Below are positions 39,832-49,146 of a stretch of 64,000 nucleotides of DNA, one piece after another. The stretch is from Arthrobacter cheniae (GTDB lineage Bacteria; Actinomycetota; Actinomycetes; Actinomycetales; Micrococcaceae). The stretch spans positions 434,001 through 498,000 of the forward strand of contig NZ_QZVT01000002.1 of the NCBI RefSeq assembly GCF_003602275.1, in the 5' to 3' direction. A program made the translations under genes and the position numbers. The first letter of the stretch is position 1, and every line of letters starts with the position of its first letter. The notes beneath the pieces were generated by a model. That model saw nothing but the letters and a program-made list of their open reading frames with translations, had not been told where the DNA came from and ran no database searches.

Positions 39832-42800
39832 GTGCCAGAACAAACCAGCCACCGTCTACCTGAAGAATTCGGCGGGAACGAGTGGCTTGTTGACGAACTC
39901 TACGAGCAGTTCCAGAAGGACCGCCACTCCGTCGACAAGAAGTGGTGGGACCTGTTCGATGCGTTCGATGCGGAGAATGCTCCGACGGAAAACGGCCGGC
40001 GCTCGGCAGACAGGCCCGCAGATCCCGCATCAGCCCCCGCGTCCACGACTCCTACCGGACCCGCAGCAAGCGGTCCCACGCCTTCCACGCCTGTCGCCGC
40101 GCACCCTCCGACGAAGGAACTCCCCGTCGTGAAGACCGAGGCCCCGGCTCCCAAGGCGTCCGGCGAGAGCCCTGCCAGCACGCAGGAGAGCGGCAAGCCC
40201 CCTGTTGCGAACGAGCCGGCTAAGAAGCCGGAGACCTCGCGCGAGGAGAAGCCCGCCGGAAAGCCCATCCCGGCGCAGCTCCCGGCCTCGGACCGCAACG
40301 CCGAGATGGAGGAGAACAAGGTCAGCGTGCTCCGCGGGCCTGCCAAAGCGATCGCCACCAACATGGAGGCGAGCCTCAGCGTCCCGACCGCGACCAGCGT
40401 GCGGGCCATCCCCGCGAAGCTGCTGATCGACAACCGTGTGGTCATCAACAGCAACCTCGCCCGTGCCCGCGGCGGCAAGGTCTCCTTCACCCACCTCATC
40501 GGCTACGCCATCATCCGCGCGCTGGCCCAGTTCCCCTCGCAGAACGTCTACTACGAGGTCATCGACGGGAAGCCCTCGGCGGTGCAGCCCGCCCACGTGA
40601 ACTTCGGACTCGCGATCGACATGCCGAAGCCCGACGGCACGCGCTCCCTCGTGGTACCCAACATCAAGAAGGCCGAGACCATGAACTTCTCGGAGTTCTG
40701 GCATGCCTACGAGGACCTCGTGAAGAAGGCCCGCGCGGGCAAGCTCGGCGCGGACGACTACGCCGGCACCACGGTGTCCCTGACCAACCCGGGCGGCATC
40801 GGTACGGTCCACTCCGTTCCCCGCCTCTCCAAGGGCCAGGCCTGCATCATCGGCGCCGGTGCCCTCGAGTACCCCGCCGAGTTCCAGGGCTCGAGCGAGA
40901 AGATCCTCGCGAAGCACGCGATCAGCAAGACGATCACGCTGACGTCGACCTACGACCACCGCGTCATCCAGGGTGCAGGCAGCGGCGAGTTCCTGCGCAT
41001 CATCCACCAGCTGCTGCTGGGCGAGCAGGGCTTCTACGACGAGATCTTCGAGTCGCTGCGCATCCCCTACGAGCCCGTGCGCTGGAGCGCCGACATCCAG
41101 GTCGACCCGATGGACCAGATCAACAAGGTCGCCCGGATCCAGCAGCTCATCCATGCCTACCGCGTCCGCGGCCACCTCATGGCGGACACGAACCCGCTGG
41201 AGTACGTCCAGCGCAAGCACGCCGACCTCGACATCCGGACCCACGGGCTCACCCTGTGGGATCTCGACCGCGAGTGGCCCACCGGCGGTTTCGGCGGCCA
41301 GCCGATGCTCAAGTTCCGCGACATGCTCGGCGTCCTGCGTGATGCCTACTGCCGCACCACCGGCATCGAATACATGCACCTGCAGGACCCCGTCGAGCGG
41401 CAGTGGTTCCAGGACGAGCTCGAGCACCCCTACTCGAAGCCGAGCCGTGAGGAGCAGTTGCGCATCCTGCACAAGCTCAACTCGGCGGAGGCCTTCGAGA
41501 CGTTCCTGCAGACGAAGTTCGTCGGGCAGAAGCGATTCTCCCTCGAAGGTGGCGAGTCGCTGATCCCGCTGCTCGACGCCGTGATCTCGGGTGCTGCCGA
41601 CGACGGCCTCGACGAGGTCGCGATCGGCATGGCCCACCGTGGCCGCCTGAACGTCCTGACGAACATCGCCGGCAAGACCTACGCACAGGTCTTCCGCGAG
41701 TTCGAGGGCACGCAGGATCCGCGCTCCGTGCAGGGCTCGGGAGACGTCAAGTACCACCTGGGCACCGAGGGCACCTTCACCTCCGACGCCGGGAACCAGA
41801 CGAAGGTCTATCTCGCTGCCAACCCGTCGCACCTCGAGGCCGTCGACCCCGTCCTGGAGGGCATCGTCCGCGCCAAGCAGGACCTCCTCGACCAGGGCGA
41901 CAGCTTCCCCGTCCTTCCGATCCTCATCCACGGAGATGCGGCGTTCGCCGGCCAGGGCGTGGTTGCGGAGACGCTGAACCTGTCGCAGCTCCGTGGCTAC
42001 CGCACGGGCGGTACCATCCACGTGATCGTGAACAACCAGGTGGGCTTCACCACCAGCCCGACGTCGTCGCGCTCCTCCGTGTACTCGACGGACGTCGCGA
42101 AGATGGTTCAGGCGCCGGTCTTCCACGTGAACGGCGACGATCCCGAGGCCGTGGTCCGGGTGGCCCAGATGGCCTACCAGTTCCGGCAGCGGTTCAAGAA
42201 GGACGTCGTCATCGACATGGTCTGCTACCGCCGTCGCGGGCACAACGAGGGCGATGACCCCTCGATGACGCAGCCGATGATGTACAATCTCATCGAGGCC
42301 AAGCGCTCGGTCCGCAAGCTGTACACCGAGGCCCTGATCGGCCGCGGTGACATCACCCAGGAGGAAGCCGAGCAGGCACTGCGCGACTACCAGGAGCGCC
42401 TGGAGCGGGTGTTCGCGGAGACGCACGCCGCGCAGACATCTCCCATCCCGATCATCACCAAGGACCCGCAGGCGGTGTCGGACCTCGAGCGTCCCCTCGC
42501 GCAGCAGGCCGACGCCGGCGAGACCGGTGCACGTCGAACCGCCATCAGTGCGGAGACCCTCGCTCACATCGGCGCCGCCCACACCTCGATACCGGACGGC
42601 TTCACGGTCCACCCCAAGCTCAAGGCCCTGCTCGACAAGCGTGAGCAGATGTCGCGGGAGGGCGGCATCGACTGGGGCTTCGGCGAGATCGCGGCCTTCG
42701 GTTCGCTGCTCATGGAGGGTGTCCCCGTGCGGCTGGCAGGCCAGGACTCGCGCCGCGGTACGTTCGTGCAGCGGCATGCGGTCTTCCACGACCGCGCCAC

Positions 42801-43689
42801 CGGCCGTGAATGGCTGCCGCTCGACGGCCTCGCCAAGGACCAGGCGAAGTTTTGGGTCTGGGACTCGTTGCTCAGTGAGTATGCAGCGATGGGCTTCGAA
42901 TACGGCTACTCGGTGGAGCGGCCCGACGCGCTCGTCATCTGGGAGGCGCAGTTCGGGGACTTCGTCAACGGCGCCCAGACGATCATCGACGAGTTCATCA
43001 GTTCCGCGGAGCAGAAGTGGGGACAGCGTTCCTCCCTCGTGCTGATGCTCCCCCATGGCTACGAAGGGCAGGGACCGGACCATTCGTCGGCGCGGATCGA
43101 GCGCTTCCTGCAGATGTGCGCCGAGCAGAACATGGTCGTCGCGAATCCCAGCAGCGCGGCCTCGCACTTCCACCTGCTGCGTCGACACGCGTACAACCGC
43201 CCGCGGAAGCCCCTCGTGATCTTCACGCCGAAGCAGCTGCTGCGCCTCAAGGGAGCAGCGAGTTCAGTGGAGGACTTCACCCAGGGTTCGTTCCGCCCTG
43301 TCATCCCGGACACGCTCGAGACGCCGGGCAACGACGTCGAACGCTTGATCCTGGTGTCGGGGCGCCTCTACTACGATCTGCTGGCCTCGCGCCAGAAGCT
43401 CGACGACGGCAAGACGGCCATCGTCCGCGTGGAGCAGCTCTACCCGCTTCCCCTCGACGAGATCAGGGCGGCTCTCGCGACCTACCCCGGTGCGGAGATC
43501 GTCTGGGCGCAGGACGAGCCGGCGAACCAGGGACCGTGGCCGTTCATCGGACTCAACCTCCCGCAGCAGCTCGACAGGCCGGTGCGTCTGGCAAGCCGGC
43601 CGGCGTCGGCCTCCACCGCAACAGGCTCGGGGAAGAATCATGCGATCGAGCAGGAACTCCTCATCAAGAGGGCGTTCGGCCGGCAATAG
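39832..43689 (+). CDS. kgd: Multifunctional 2-oxoglutarate metabolism enzyme Kgd (E2o-E1o fusion)
   Basis: A 1285-residue actinobacterial fusion. Residues 1-40 are the E1-type N-terminal segment (NEWLVDELYEQFQKD), 45-160 a disordered Pro/Ala/Glu linker, about 165-400 an E2-like acyltransferase domain (ending TYDHRVIQGAGSGEF), and about 430-1285 the thiamine-diphosphate E1 domain (HRGRLNVL; NNQVGFTT; YRRRGHNEGDDPS). It decarboxylates 2-oxoglutarate, feeding succinyl-CoA synthesis or making 2-hydroxy-3-oxoadipate or succinate semialdehyde. No lipoyl domain is present, as expected for Kgd. In Mycobacterium it is controlled by the FHA protein GarA. Start: GTG with GAGG upstream. Confidence 0.96.
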   Translation: MPEQTSHRLPEEFGGNEWLVDELYEQFQKDRHSVDKKWWDLFDAFDAENAPTENGRRSADRPADPASAPASTTPTGPAASGPTPSTPVAAHPPTKELPVVKTEAPAPKASGESPASTQESGKPPVANEPAKKPETSREEKPAGKPIPAQLPASDRNAEMEENKVSVLRGPAKAIATNMEASLSVPTATSVRAIPAKLLIDNRVVINSNLARARGGKVSFTHLIGYAIIRALAQFPSQNVYYEVIDGKPSAVQPAHVNFGLAIDMPKPDGTRSLVVPNIKKAETMNFSEFWHAYEDLVKKARAGKLGADDYAGTTVSLTNPGGIGTVHSVPRLSKGQACIIGAGALEYPAEFQGSSEKILAKHAISKTITLTSTYDHRVIQGAGSGEFLRIIHQLLLGEQGFYDEIFESLRIPYEPVRWSADIQVDPMDQINKVARIQQLIHAYRVRGHLMADTNPLEYVQRKHADLDIRTHGLTLWDLDREWPTGGFGGQPMLKFRDMLGVLRDAYCRTTGIEYMHLQDPVERQWFQDELEHPYSKPSREEQLRILHKLNSAEAFETFLQTKFVGQKRFSLEGGESLIPLLDAVISGAADDGLDEVAIGMAHRGRLNVLTNIAGKTYAQVFREFEGTQDPRSVQGSGDVKYHLGTEGTFTSDAGNQTKVYLAANPSHLEAVDPVLEGIVRAKQDLLDQGDSFPVLPILIHGDAAFAGQGVVAETLNLSQLRGYRTGGTIHVIVNNQVGFTTSPTSSRSSVYSTDVAKMVQAPVFHVNGDDPEAVVRVAQMAYQFRQRFKKDVVIDMVCYRRRGHNEGDDPSMTQPMMYNLIEAKRSVRKLYTEALIGRGDITQEEAEQALRDYQERLERVFAETHAAQTSPIPIITKDPQAVSDLERPLAQQADAGETGARRTAISAETLAHIGAAHTSIPDGFTVHPKLKALLDKREQMSREGGIDWGFGEIAAFGSLLMEGVPVRLAGQDSRRGTFVQRHAVFHDRATGREWLPLDGLAKDQAKFWVWDSLLSEYAAMGFEYGYSVERPDALVIWEAQFGDFVNGAQTIIDEFISSAEQKWGQRSSLVLMLPHGYEGQGPDHSSARIERFLQMCAEQNMVVANPSSAASHFHLLRRHAYNRPRKPLVIFTPKQLLRLKGAASSVEDFTQGSFRPVIPDTLETPGNDVERLILVSGRLYYDLLASRQKLDDGKTAIVRVEQLYPLPLDEIRAALATYPGAEIVWAQDEPANQGPWPFIGLNLPQQLDRPVRLASRPASASTATGSGKNHAIEQELLIKRAFGRQ

Positions 43690-43707
43690 AAAGCCATCAG
43701 TATGATG

Positions 43708-43742
43708 TCAGGTGGGGTCGAGCGCCCCACCTGATGTCTTTA
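43708..43742 (+). terminator. kgd: Likely terminator of kgd
   Basis: TCAGGTGGGG at 43708-43717 pairs with CCCCACCTGA at 43725-43734, a perfect 10-bp stem with a 7-base loop, starting 18 bases after the kgd stop. A short T-rich tail (TGTCTTTAA) follows. Confidence 0.7.
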
Positions 43743-43857
43743 AGGCCCGTCGAGGTTCGGTCCGAGCCCCTATGCGGCCGGAACGGCCCGGTGTCCGAGC
43801 CCGACAAGCACCGCATCCGATCACCAGTACATCGACGACCAGCACACCGAGGGACCA

Positions 43858-44457
43858 GTGGAACAACGCAGAATCCGGCTAGCAGCAGTGGGCGACGAAC
43901 TCCTCGCGGGGCTCGGTGATCCTCGTGCCCTCGGCTGGTTCGGTCGCGTGATGGCCCGCACCAGGCCGGACAACGCGACGGTGGAGGCCTACAGCCTTGC
44001 GGCGCCCGGCGAGGGGACCGAGGCCCTTGCCAACCGCTGGCTGCAGGAGGTCGGGCGGCGCTTCGGGGACGGTCTCGAGAACCGCCTCGTGATCGGCCTG
44101 TCCGACCGCGACCTCGACCTCGAGCTGTCGACGGCGAGGAGCCGCCTCAACCTCGCGAATATCCTCGATGGTGCTTCGCAGACGAACGTCAAGGTCCTCG
44201 TCGTCGGCCCTCCTCCCGGCCTCGATGCGGAGCGGAACAGGCGCCTCGCCGATCTCTCGGCAGCCTTCGGCGACGTGACCACCCGGCGCAAGCACGTCTT
44301 CGTCGACACCTTCACCCCGCTGCTCGCCCACGAGCAGTGGCGCCATGATCTCGCCGCCAATGGCGGCACGCCCGCGCAGGCCGGGTACGGCCTGATCGCC
44401 TGGCTCGTCCTGCACCGCGGTTGGTTCCAGTGGCTCGATGTGCCGGCGCCAGAATAG
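43858..44457 (+). CDS. SGNH/GDSL-type hydrolase
   Basis: A 199-residue protein of the SGNH hydrolase fold. The first block reads AVGDELLAGLGD, with GDE in place of the usual GDS, so the nucleophile serine is not visible there. The other blocks are present in outline: IGLSDRD, VVGPPPG and a C-terminal region with aromatic residues. No signal peptide is seen, so it is probably cytosolic. The substitution in block I suggests it is a divergent or inactive member, or has a different substrate. It follows kgd and is closed by a strong terminator. Confidence 0.72.
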   Translation: MEQRRIRLAAVGDELLAGLGDPRALGWFGRVMARTRPDNATVEAYSLAAPGEGTEALANRWLQEVGRRFGDGLENRLVIGLSDRDLDLELSTARSRLNLANILDGASQTNVKVLVVGPPPGLDAERNRRLADLSAAFGDVTTRRKHVFVDTFTPLLAHEQWRHDLAANGGTPAQAGYGLIAWLVLHRGWFQWLDVPAPE

Positions 44458-44475
44458 ATGAGCGCACGCCGCTGA

Positions 44476-44509
44476 AGCCCCGGAGACACGCCGTCTCCGG
44501 GGCTTTTTT
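44476..44509 (+). terminator. Intrinsic terminator after SGNH gene
   Basis: AGCCCCGGAGAC at 44476-44487 pairs perfectly with GTCTCCGGGGCT at 44493-44504 around an ACGCC loop, followed by six T residues. This is the clearest intrinsic terminator in the window. Confidence 0.93.
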
Positions 44510-44686
44510 CATTGCCCGGGAAGCGCATGTTTCGCCCAGGTAACAAATGGGTTATCACTGGTTCACTGAGTGTCCGGAGGCAACAATCCTTCGCTATGCT
44601 GTCCGAGTGTGATTGCCGTCACTGCCGCAATCCGCCTCGGGGGACATCACTGCGTCCCCCGCGCCAAGCACAGTAAGGACTATCGA

Positions 44687-46468
44687 ATGCGTAATAAGCG
44701 CACCATGACGCTCGCCGCACTGTCCATCGGGGCACTCATGCTGAGTGCCTGCGGATCCGCGGGTGGAACTGCCGAGACCCCGGCATCGGAAGGCGCCACG
44801 GAGGATCTGGCGACGACGATCAACATCGCGATCAGCCAGGCACCCACCGCCTACAACGGGGGCACGGCCGCAACCAACGCCGTCTACAACACCTACGTGG
44901 ACAACCTCACCACCAGCTCGTGGGTCGCCTTCAATGCGGAGGGCAACCTCGAGAAGAACGAGGAGTTCGGCACCTACGAGAAGACCAGCGACGATCCCCT
45001 CACCGTGAAATACACCATCAATGAGGATGCCGTCTGGTCCGACGGAACCGCGATCGACTTCGATGACGTGCTCCTGCAGTGGGCCGCCTTCTCGGGCACC
45101 CATCCCAGCGGCGAGACCGATCCGGAATCCGGCGCCGAGGCGGACCTCTTCCTGGCGTCCTCCACCAATGGTTTCGGCCAGATGGAGATGCCCGAAGGCG
45201 AGCCGGGCGCCAAGGAATTCGAGGTCGTCTACAGCGAGCCCTACGCGGACTGGGAGTCCGTGATGTCGACCGCCCTCATGCCCGCGCACATCGCTGCGGA
45301 GCAGGCCGGCCTGTCGGCCGAGGGCGACGGCGCGGAACTCGTCGAAGCCATCCAGAACGATGACCGCGCGGCGCTGACCCCGGTGTCGGAGTTCTGGAAC
45401 ACCGGCTGGAACTACGAAGCCGACCTCCCGACCCTCCCCGACACCGCGATCCTTCCCTCATCCGGCCCCTACGTCCTCGACAACGCGGCCAACGGGACCC
45501 TGACGCTCGTCAAGAACGACCAGTACTGGGGTGAGGAGCGTGCCGGCAAGACCGACACGATCGTCTTCAAGACCGTCGTCGACGAGGAAGCCGTCCAGGC
45601 CCTCCAGAACGGCGACGTCGACATCATCGAGCCCTCCAGCCCGACCGTCGACACGAAGACCGCGCTCGAGCAGATCGGTGAGACCGTGACGGTCGACACC
45701 GGTCAGTCCCTGACCTTCTCGCACGTCGACCTCGACCAGCGCCCCGGCGCCGTCTTCGAGGACCTCAAGGTGCGCCAGGCCTTCGCCAAGTGCATCCCGG
45801 TAGCGGACATGGTCGACAAGTTCGTCACGCCGGTCGACCCGGAAGGCTCCGTGCTGAACCTGCACGAGTACCAGCCTGCGCAGGCCGACTACGAGACGGT
45901 CCTCGAAGGCGCTCCCGCCGCCGAGAGCGACGGCGTCGCCGACATCGAGGGTGCCAAGGCGCTCCTCGCCGAGGCTGGCAAGACCGAGCCCGTCAAGGTC
46001 TCGATGATGCACGCATCGACGAGCCAGCTGCGCGCGGACCAGGTCGCCCTCATCAAGGACAGCTGCGACAAGGCAGGCTTCGAGATCACCCCGCAGCCCG
46101 AGGCCGAGTGGAGCGCCAAGCTCTCCCAGCCCGGTGCCTGGGATGCCGTGGTCTTCGGTTGGGCCGGTTCCGGCCTGGTCGCCTCCGGTGAATCCATCTA
46201 CGTCTCCGGCGGCGAGCAGAACTTCGGCGGCTACACCGACGAAGAGGTGGACCGTATCTGGAGCGAGATCGTGACCAACACGGACACCGAGAAGGTCGTC
46301 GGCCTGAAGAGCGAACTCGAGCAGCGCCTTGCCGAGACGCAGTACAACGTGGTGCTCTACGCCAACCCGAACATCGCGGGCTACTCCTCGAAGCTCCAGG
46401 GCGTGGAACTGAACCCGACGCAGACCGGCATCACCTGGAATGCCTACAGCTGGACGAAGCAGAACTGA
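44687..46468 (+). CDS. Peptide ABC transporter substrate-binding lipoprotein
   Basis: A 593-residue family-5 solute-binding protein (DppA/OppA type). The signal ends in LSAC (Cys22). The family signature region is visible (YTINEDAVWSDGTAIDFDDV near residue 110; RQAFAKCIPVADMVDKFV near 365). It captures peptides or nickel-like ligands outside the membrane and delivers them to the permeases encoded next. Start: ATG with AAGGA upstream; the frame upstream is not signal-like. The promoter is probably in 44510-44686; a TATGCT box near 44602 is a weak candidate. A hairpin separates this gene from the permeases. Confidence 0.93.
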   Translation: MRNKRTMTLAALSIGALMLSACGSAGGTAETPASEGATEDLATTINIAISQAPTAYNGGTAATNAVYNTYVDNLTTSSWVAFNAEGNLEKNEEFGTYEKTSDDPLTVKYTINEDAVWSDGTAIDFDDVLLQWAAFSGTHPSGETDPESGAEADLFLASSTNGFGQMEMPEGEPGAKEFEVVYSEPYADWESVMSTALMPAHIAAEQAGLSAEGDGAELVEAIQNDDRAALTPVSEFWNTGWNYEADLPTLPDTAILPSSGPYVLDNAANGTLTLVKNDQYWGEERAGKTDTIVFKTVVDEEAVQALQNGDVDIIEPSSPTVDTKTALEQIGETVTVDTGQSLTFSHVDLDQRPGAVFEDLKVRQAFAKCIPVADMVDKFVTPVDPEGSVLNLHEYQPAQADYETVLEGAPAAESDGVADIEGAKALLAEAGKTEPVKVSMMHASTSQLRADQVALIKDSCDKAGFEITPQPEAEWSAKLSQPGAWDAVVFGWAGSGLVASGESIYVSGGEQNFGGYTDEEVDRIWSEIVTNTDTEKVVGLKSELEQRLAETQYNVVLYANPNIAGYSSKLQGVELNPTQTGITWNAYSWTKQN

Positions 46469-46491
46469 TCGCCTCTTCCGGATGAGCATGA

Positions 46492-46521
46492 GGACGGGCA
46501 GGCCCTCGGGCCTGCCCGTCC
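46492..46521 (+). terminator. Hairpin between binding protein and permease genes
   Basis: GGACGGGCAGGCC at 46492-46504 pairs perfectly with GGCCTGCCCGTCC at 46509-46521 (13 bp, loop CTCG), 24 bases after the binding-protein stop. No T-run follows. It probably acts as a partial terminator or 3'-end protector that leaves binding protein in excess of the membrane parts. Confidence 0.7.
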
Positions 46522-46569
46522 CTATGCCCGGCACAGCTACAGCCTGCACCGTTTCCTAGGAGCCCCCAC

Positions 46570-48102
46570 GTGTTCTACTTCATCGTCAAGCGAACCATCA
46601 TCTCGTTTTTCATCATGCTCGCAGCGACCACGCTGATGTACTTCCTCACGATTTCGTCGGGTGACCCCTTCGAGGACCTCGGTGAGGCGAGCGGCCCGGA
46701 GAAGGCCGCCACCATCGCAGCGCGTACTGCCGCCATGAACCTGGACGTGCCACCCATCCCCCGCTACTTCCTCTGGCTGCAGGACGTCGGCCACTGCCTC
46801 GTCCCCGGCGGCGTGAGCTGCACGCTCGGGCTGGACCGCACGGGAGCAGCCGTTCTGCCCCAACTCGAGAACGCCGTCGGCTCGACGCTGCGCCTCGTCG
46901 TCGTCGCCACCGTCCTGGCACTCGTGCTCGGCGTGGTCGTGGGTATCGTGACGGCGATCCGGCAGTACAGCACCTTCGACTACTCGGTCACCTTCATCTC
47001 CTTCCTGTTGTTCTCGCTCCCCCTGTTCTGGCTCTCGACGCTGCTGAAGCAGTACCTGGCGATCGACCTGAACACCTGGCTCGCGAATCCACAATTCTCG
47101 TATCTCACGATCGCCCTGATCGGGGTGGTCGCCGGCGTGATATGGGCGGTCGTCGTCGGCGGTGACCGCCGGCGCAGGCTGACGGTCTTCGCCATTGCCG
47201 CAGTGGCGACGGCGCTTGCCCTCTACCTCCTCCTCGTGTCCCGCTGGTTCGTCACCCCGGGCCTCGGATTGGTCGGCATGCTGGTCTCGGCCGCAGGCAT
47301 CGCTGTCCTCTGGACCGCCCTGCTCGCCGGCTTCCGCCGTCGTCGTGTCCTGCATGCCGCCCTCGCGGCAGCGGGCGTGGGCTTCGTCGGCTACCTCGTG
47401 TCGATTCCCCTCCTGGCGGATACCAACTGGCTCATCGTGCTGGCACTCGTCGTCGTCCTCGCGGTGGTGTCGTACATCGTCGCCGGCGTCGTGGGCGGCC
47501 CGTTCCGTGCGCAGGCAGCCAAGATCGGAGCGGTCATCGCCGTCTCGGTCAGCCTGCTCATCGTCGTGGACCGCCTCCTCCAGGCCTATCCGACGCTCTC
47601 GGCGAAGGCCGGTGGCCGGCCCATCCCGACGACCGGCTCCCAGTCCGCCAACCTCGCCGGGACCTTCTGGGAGATCAACCTGGATTACGCACTGCACCTG
47701 ATCCTGCCGACCATCGCCCTGACACTCATCTCGTTCGCGACCTACACGCGGTACACCAGGGCCAGTCAGCTCGATGTCATGAACCAGGACTACATCCGCA
47801 CCGCGCGGGCCAAGGGCCTCAGCGAGCGGACCGTGCTGGTCAAGCACGCGTTCCGCAACGCGATGATCCCGATCACCACCCTGATGGCCTTCGACTTCGC
47901 GGGCGTCCTCGGTGGCGCCGTCATCACCGAGCAGGTCTTCGGCTGGAACGGCATGGGCAAGATGTTCGTCGACGGCATCCAGAACGTGGACCCGGGGCCG
48001 GTCATGGCCTTCTTCCTCGTCGTCGGGACGGCCGCCGTCCTCTTCAACATGCTGGCGGACATCGCCTACGCGTTCCTCGACCCCCGCATCACCCTCAGCT
48101 AG
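46570..48102 (+). CDS. Peptide ABC transporter permease (enlarged DppB type)
   Basis: A 510-residue permease, about 180 residues longer than usual DppB proteins. It has the N-terminal helix (IISFFIMLAATTLMYFLT), the family's second and third helices (LRLVVVATVLALVLGVVVGIV; YSVTFISFLLFSLPLFWLS), then an insertion at about 170-355 with roughly five extra hydrophobic helices. The canonical C-terminal half follows (LILPTIALTLISFATYTRYTR; EAA loop TARAKGLSERTVLVKHAFRN). GTG start with TAGGAG upstream. The insertion is in frame and hydrophobic throughout, so it is not a frameshift artefact. Confidence 0.9.
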   Translation: MFYFIVKRTIISFFIMLAATTLMYFLTISSGDPFEDLGEASGPEKAATIAARTAAMNLDVPPIPRYFLWLQDVGHCLVPGGVSCTLGLDRTGAAVLPQLENAVGSTLRLVVVATVLALVLGVVVGIVTAIRQYSTFDYSVTFISFLLFSLPLFWLSTLLKQYLAIDLNTWLANPQFSYLTIALIGVVAGVIWAVVVGGDRRRRLTVFAIAAVATALALYLLLVSRWFVTPGLGLVGMLVSAAGIAVLWTALLAGFRRRRVLHAALAAAGVGFVGYLVSIPLLADTNWLIVLALVVVLAVVSYIVAGVVGGPFRAQAAKIGAVIAVSVSLLIVVDRLLQAYPTLSAKAGGRPIPTTGSQSANLAGTFWEINLDYALHLILPTIALTLISFATYTRYTRASQLDVMNQDYIRTARAKGLSERTVLVKHAFRNAMIPITTLMAFDFAGVLGGAVITEQVFGWNGMGKMFVDGIQNVDPGPVMAFFLVVGTAAVLFNMLADIAYAFLDPRITLS

Positions 48103-48111
48103 GACGGGATC

Positions 48112-49146
48112 ATGAGCAATCACCAGAACCCGCGGGACGATTCCCGCCCGTCTGTCGAATTGTCCGAGATGACCCTGCAGAGCCAGGACACGGACATCGC
48201 GACCGCCGCTCCGACACGGGCGCAGACGGACCGCATCCGCACCACCGAGGCCAAGAGCCAGGGCCGTCTCATCAGGGAACGTTTCTTCCGGCACAAGGGA
48301 GCCCTCGCCGGAATCGCACTGCTGGCGCTGATCTTCCTGCTCGCCTTCAGCTCCATCGGTTTCGCCGGCATCCCGGGGTGGTGGAACAAGGACTACGACG
48401 TCCTCGCCGCCCGGTTCAACGAGGGCCGTCCCACGCTCACCCTGTGGCCGTTCAGTCTCGGTGAGCATCCTTTCGGACAGGACGTCCTCGGACGCGACTA
48501 CTTCGCCCTGACGATGCGCGGAACGCAGACATCGCTGATCATCGCCTTCATCGTCGGACTCGTTGCCATGGTCATCGGCACCACGGTCGGGGCTCTCGCC
48601 GGCTACTTCCGCGGCTGGACCGAGGCATTCCTCATGCGCATCACCGATGTGGTCATCACCATCCCGACGGTCGTCATCGCGGCAGCGGTCGCCGGAATCG
48701 TCGCTAAGGCGGGCATCATCCCCTTCGCAGTCTTCCTGGGCATCGTCACGTGGACAGGACTCGCCCGGCTGGTGCGCGGCGAGTTCCTGTCGCTCCGGGA
48801 GAAGGAGTTCGTCGAATCCGCCAAGTCGGTCGGCGCGAGCTCGTTCCGCATCATCTTCCGGCACATCCTCCCGAATACCGTCGGGGTCATCATCGTCTCC
48901 ACGACCCTGGCCATCTCCGGAGCCATCCTGCTCGAGACCGCCCTGAGCTACCTCGGCCTCGGCGTCGTCTCGCCGGATACCTCGCTCGGCAAGGCCATCA
49001 ATGACAACCGCTCGGCCCTCACGGTGCGGCCGTGGCTGTTCCTGTGGCCCGGAGCGTTCATCATCGGCATCGCCCTCGCCGTCAACTTCATCGGCGACGG
49101 CCTGCGCGACGCATTCGACCCCAAGCAGACAAGGGTGAAGCAGTAA
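48112..49146 (+). CDS. Peptide ABC transporter permease (DppC type)
   Basis: A 344-residue permease. Residues 1-60 are a soluble, charged start; a first helix lies at about 63-85 (LAGIALLALIFLLAFSSIG). The BPD_transp_1 domain carries the EAA loop EFVESAKSVGASSFRIIFRH and a DppC-type GEHPFGQDVLGRD motif. It pairs with the preceding permease. The stop overlaps the next start by one base (TAATG). Confidence 0.93.
   Translation: MSNHQNPRDDSRPSVELSEMTLQSQDTDIATAAPTRAQTDRIRTTEAKSQGRLIRERFFRHKGALAGIALLALIFLLAFSSIGFAGIPGWWNKDYDVLAARFNEGRPTLTLWPFSLGEHPFGQDVLGRDYFALTMRGTQTSLIIAFIVGLVAMVIGTTVGALAGYFRGWTEAFLMRITDVVITIPTVVIAAAVAGIVAKAGIIPFAVFLGIVTWTGLARLVRGEFLSLREKEFVESAKSVGASSFRIIFRHILPNTVGVIIVSTTLAISGAILLETALSYLGLGVVSPDTSLGKAINDNRSALTVRPWLFLWPGAFIIGIALAVNFIGDGLRDAFDPKQTRVKQ

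Noticed and set aside
40030..43188. Very long open frame (1052 codons) on the minus strand inside kgd
   Set aside because: It is antisense to an unmistakable Kgd protein, has no conserved domain, and its Arg/Gly/Val/His-rich text is typical of GC-rich shadow frames.
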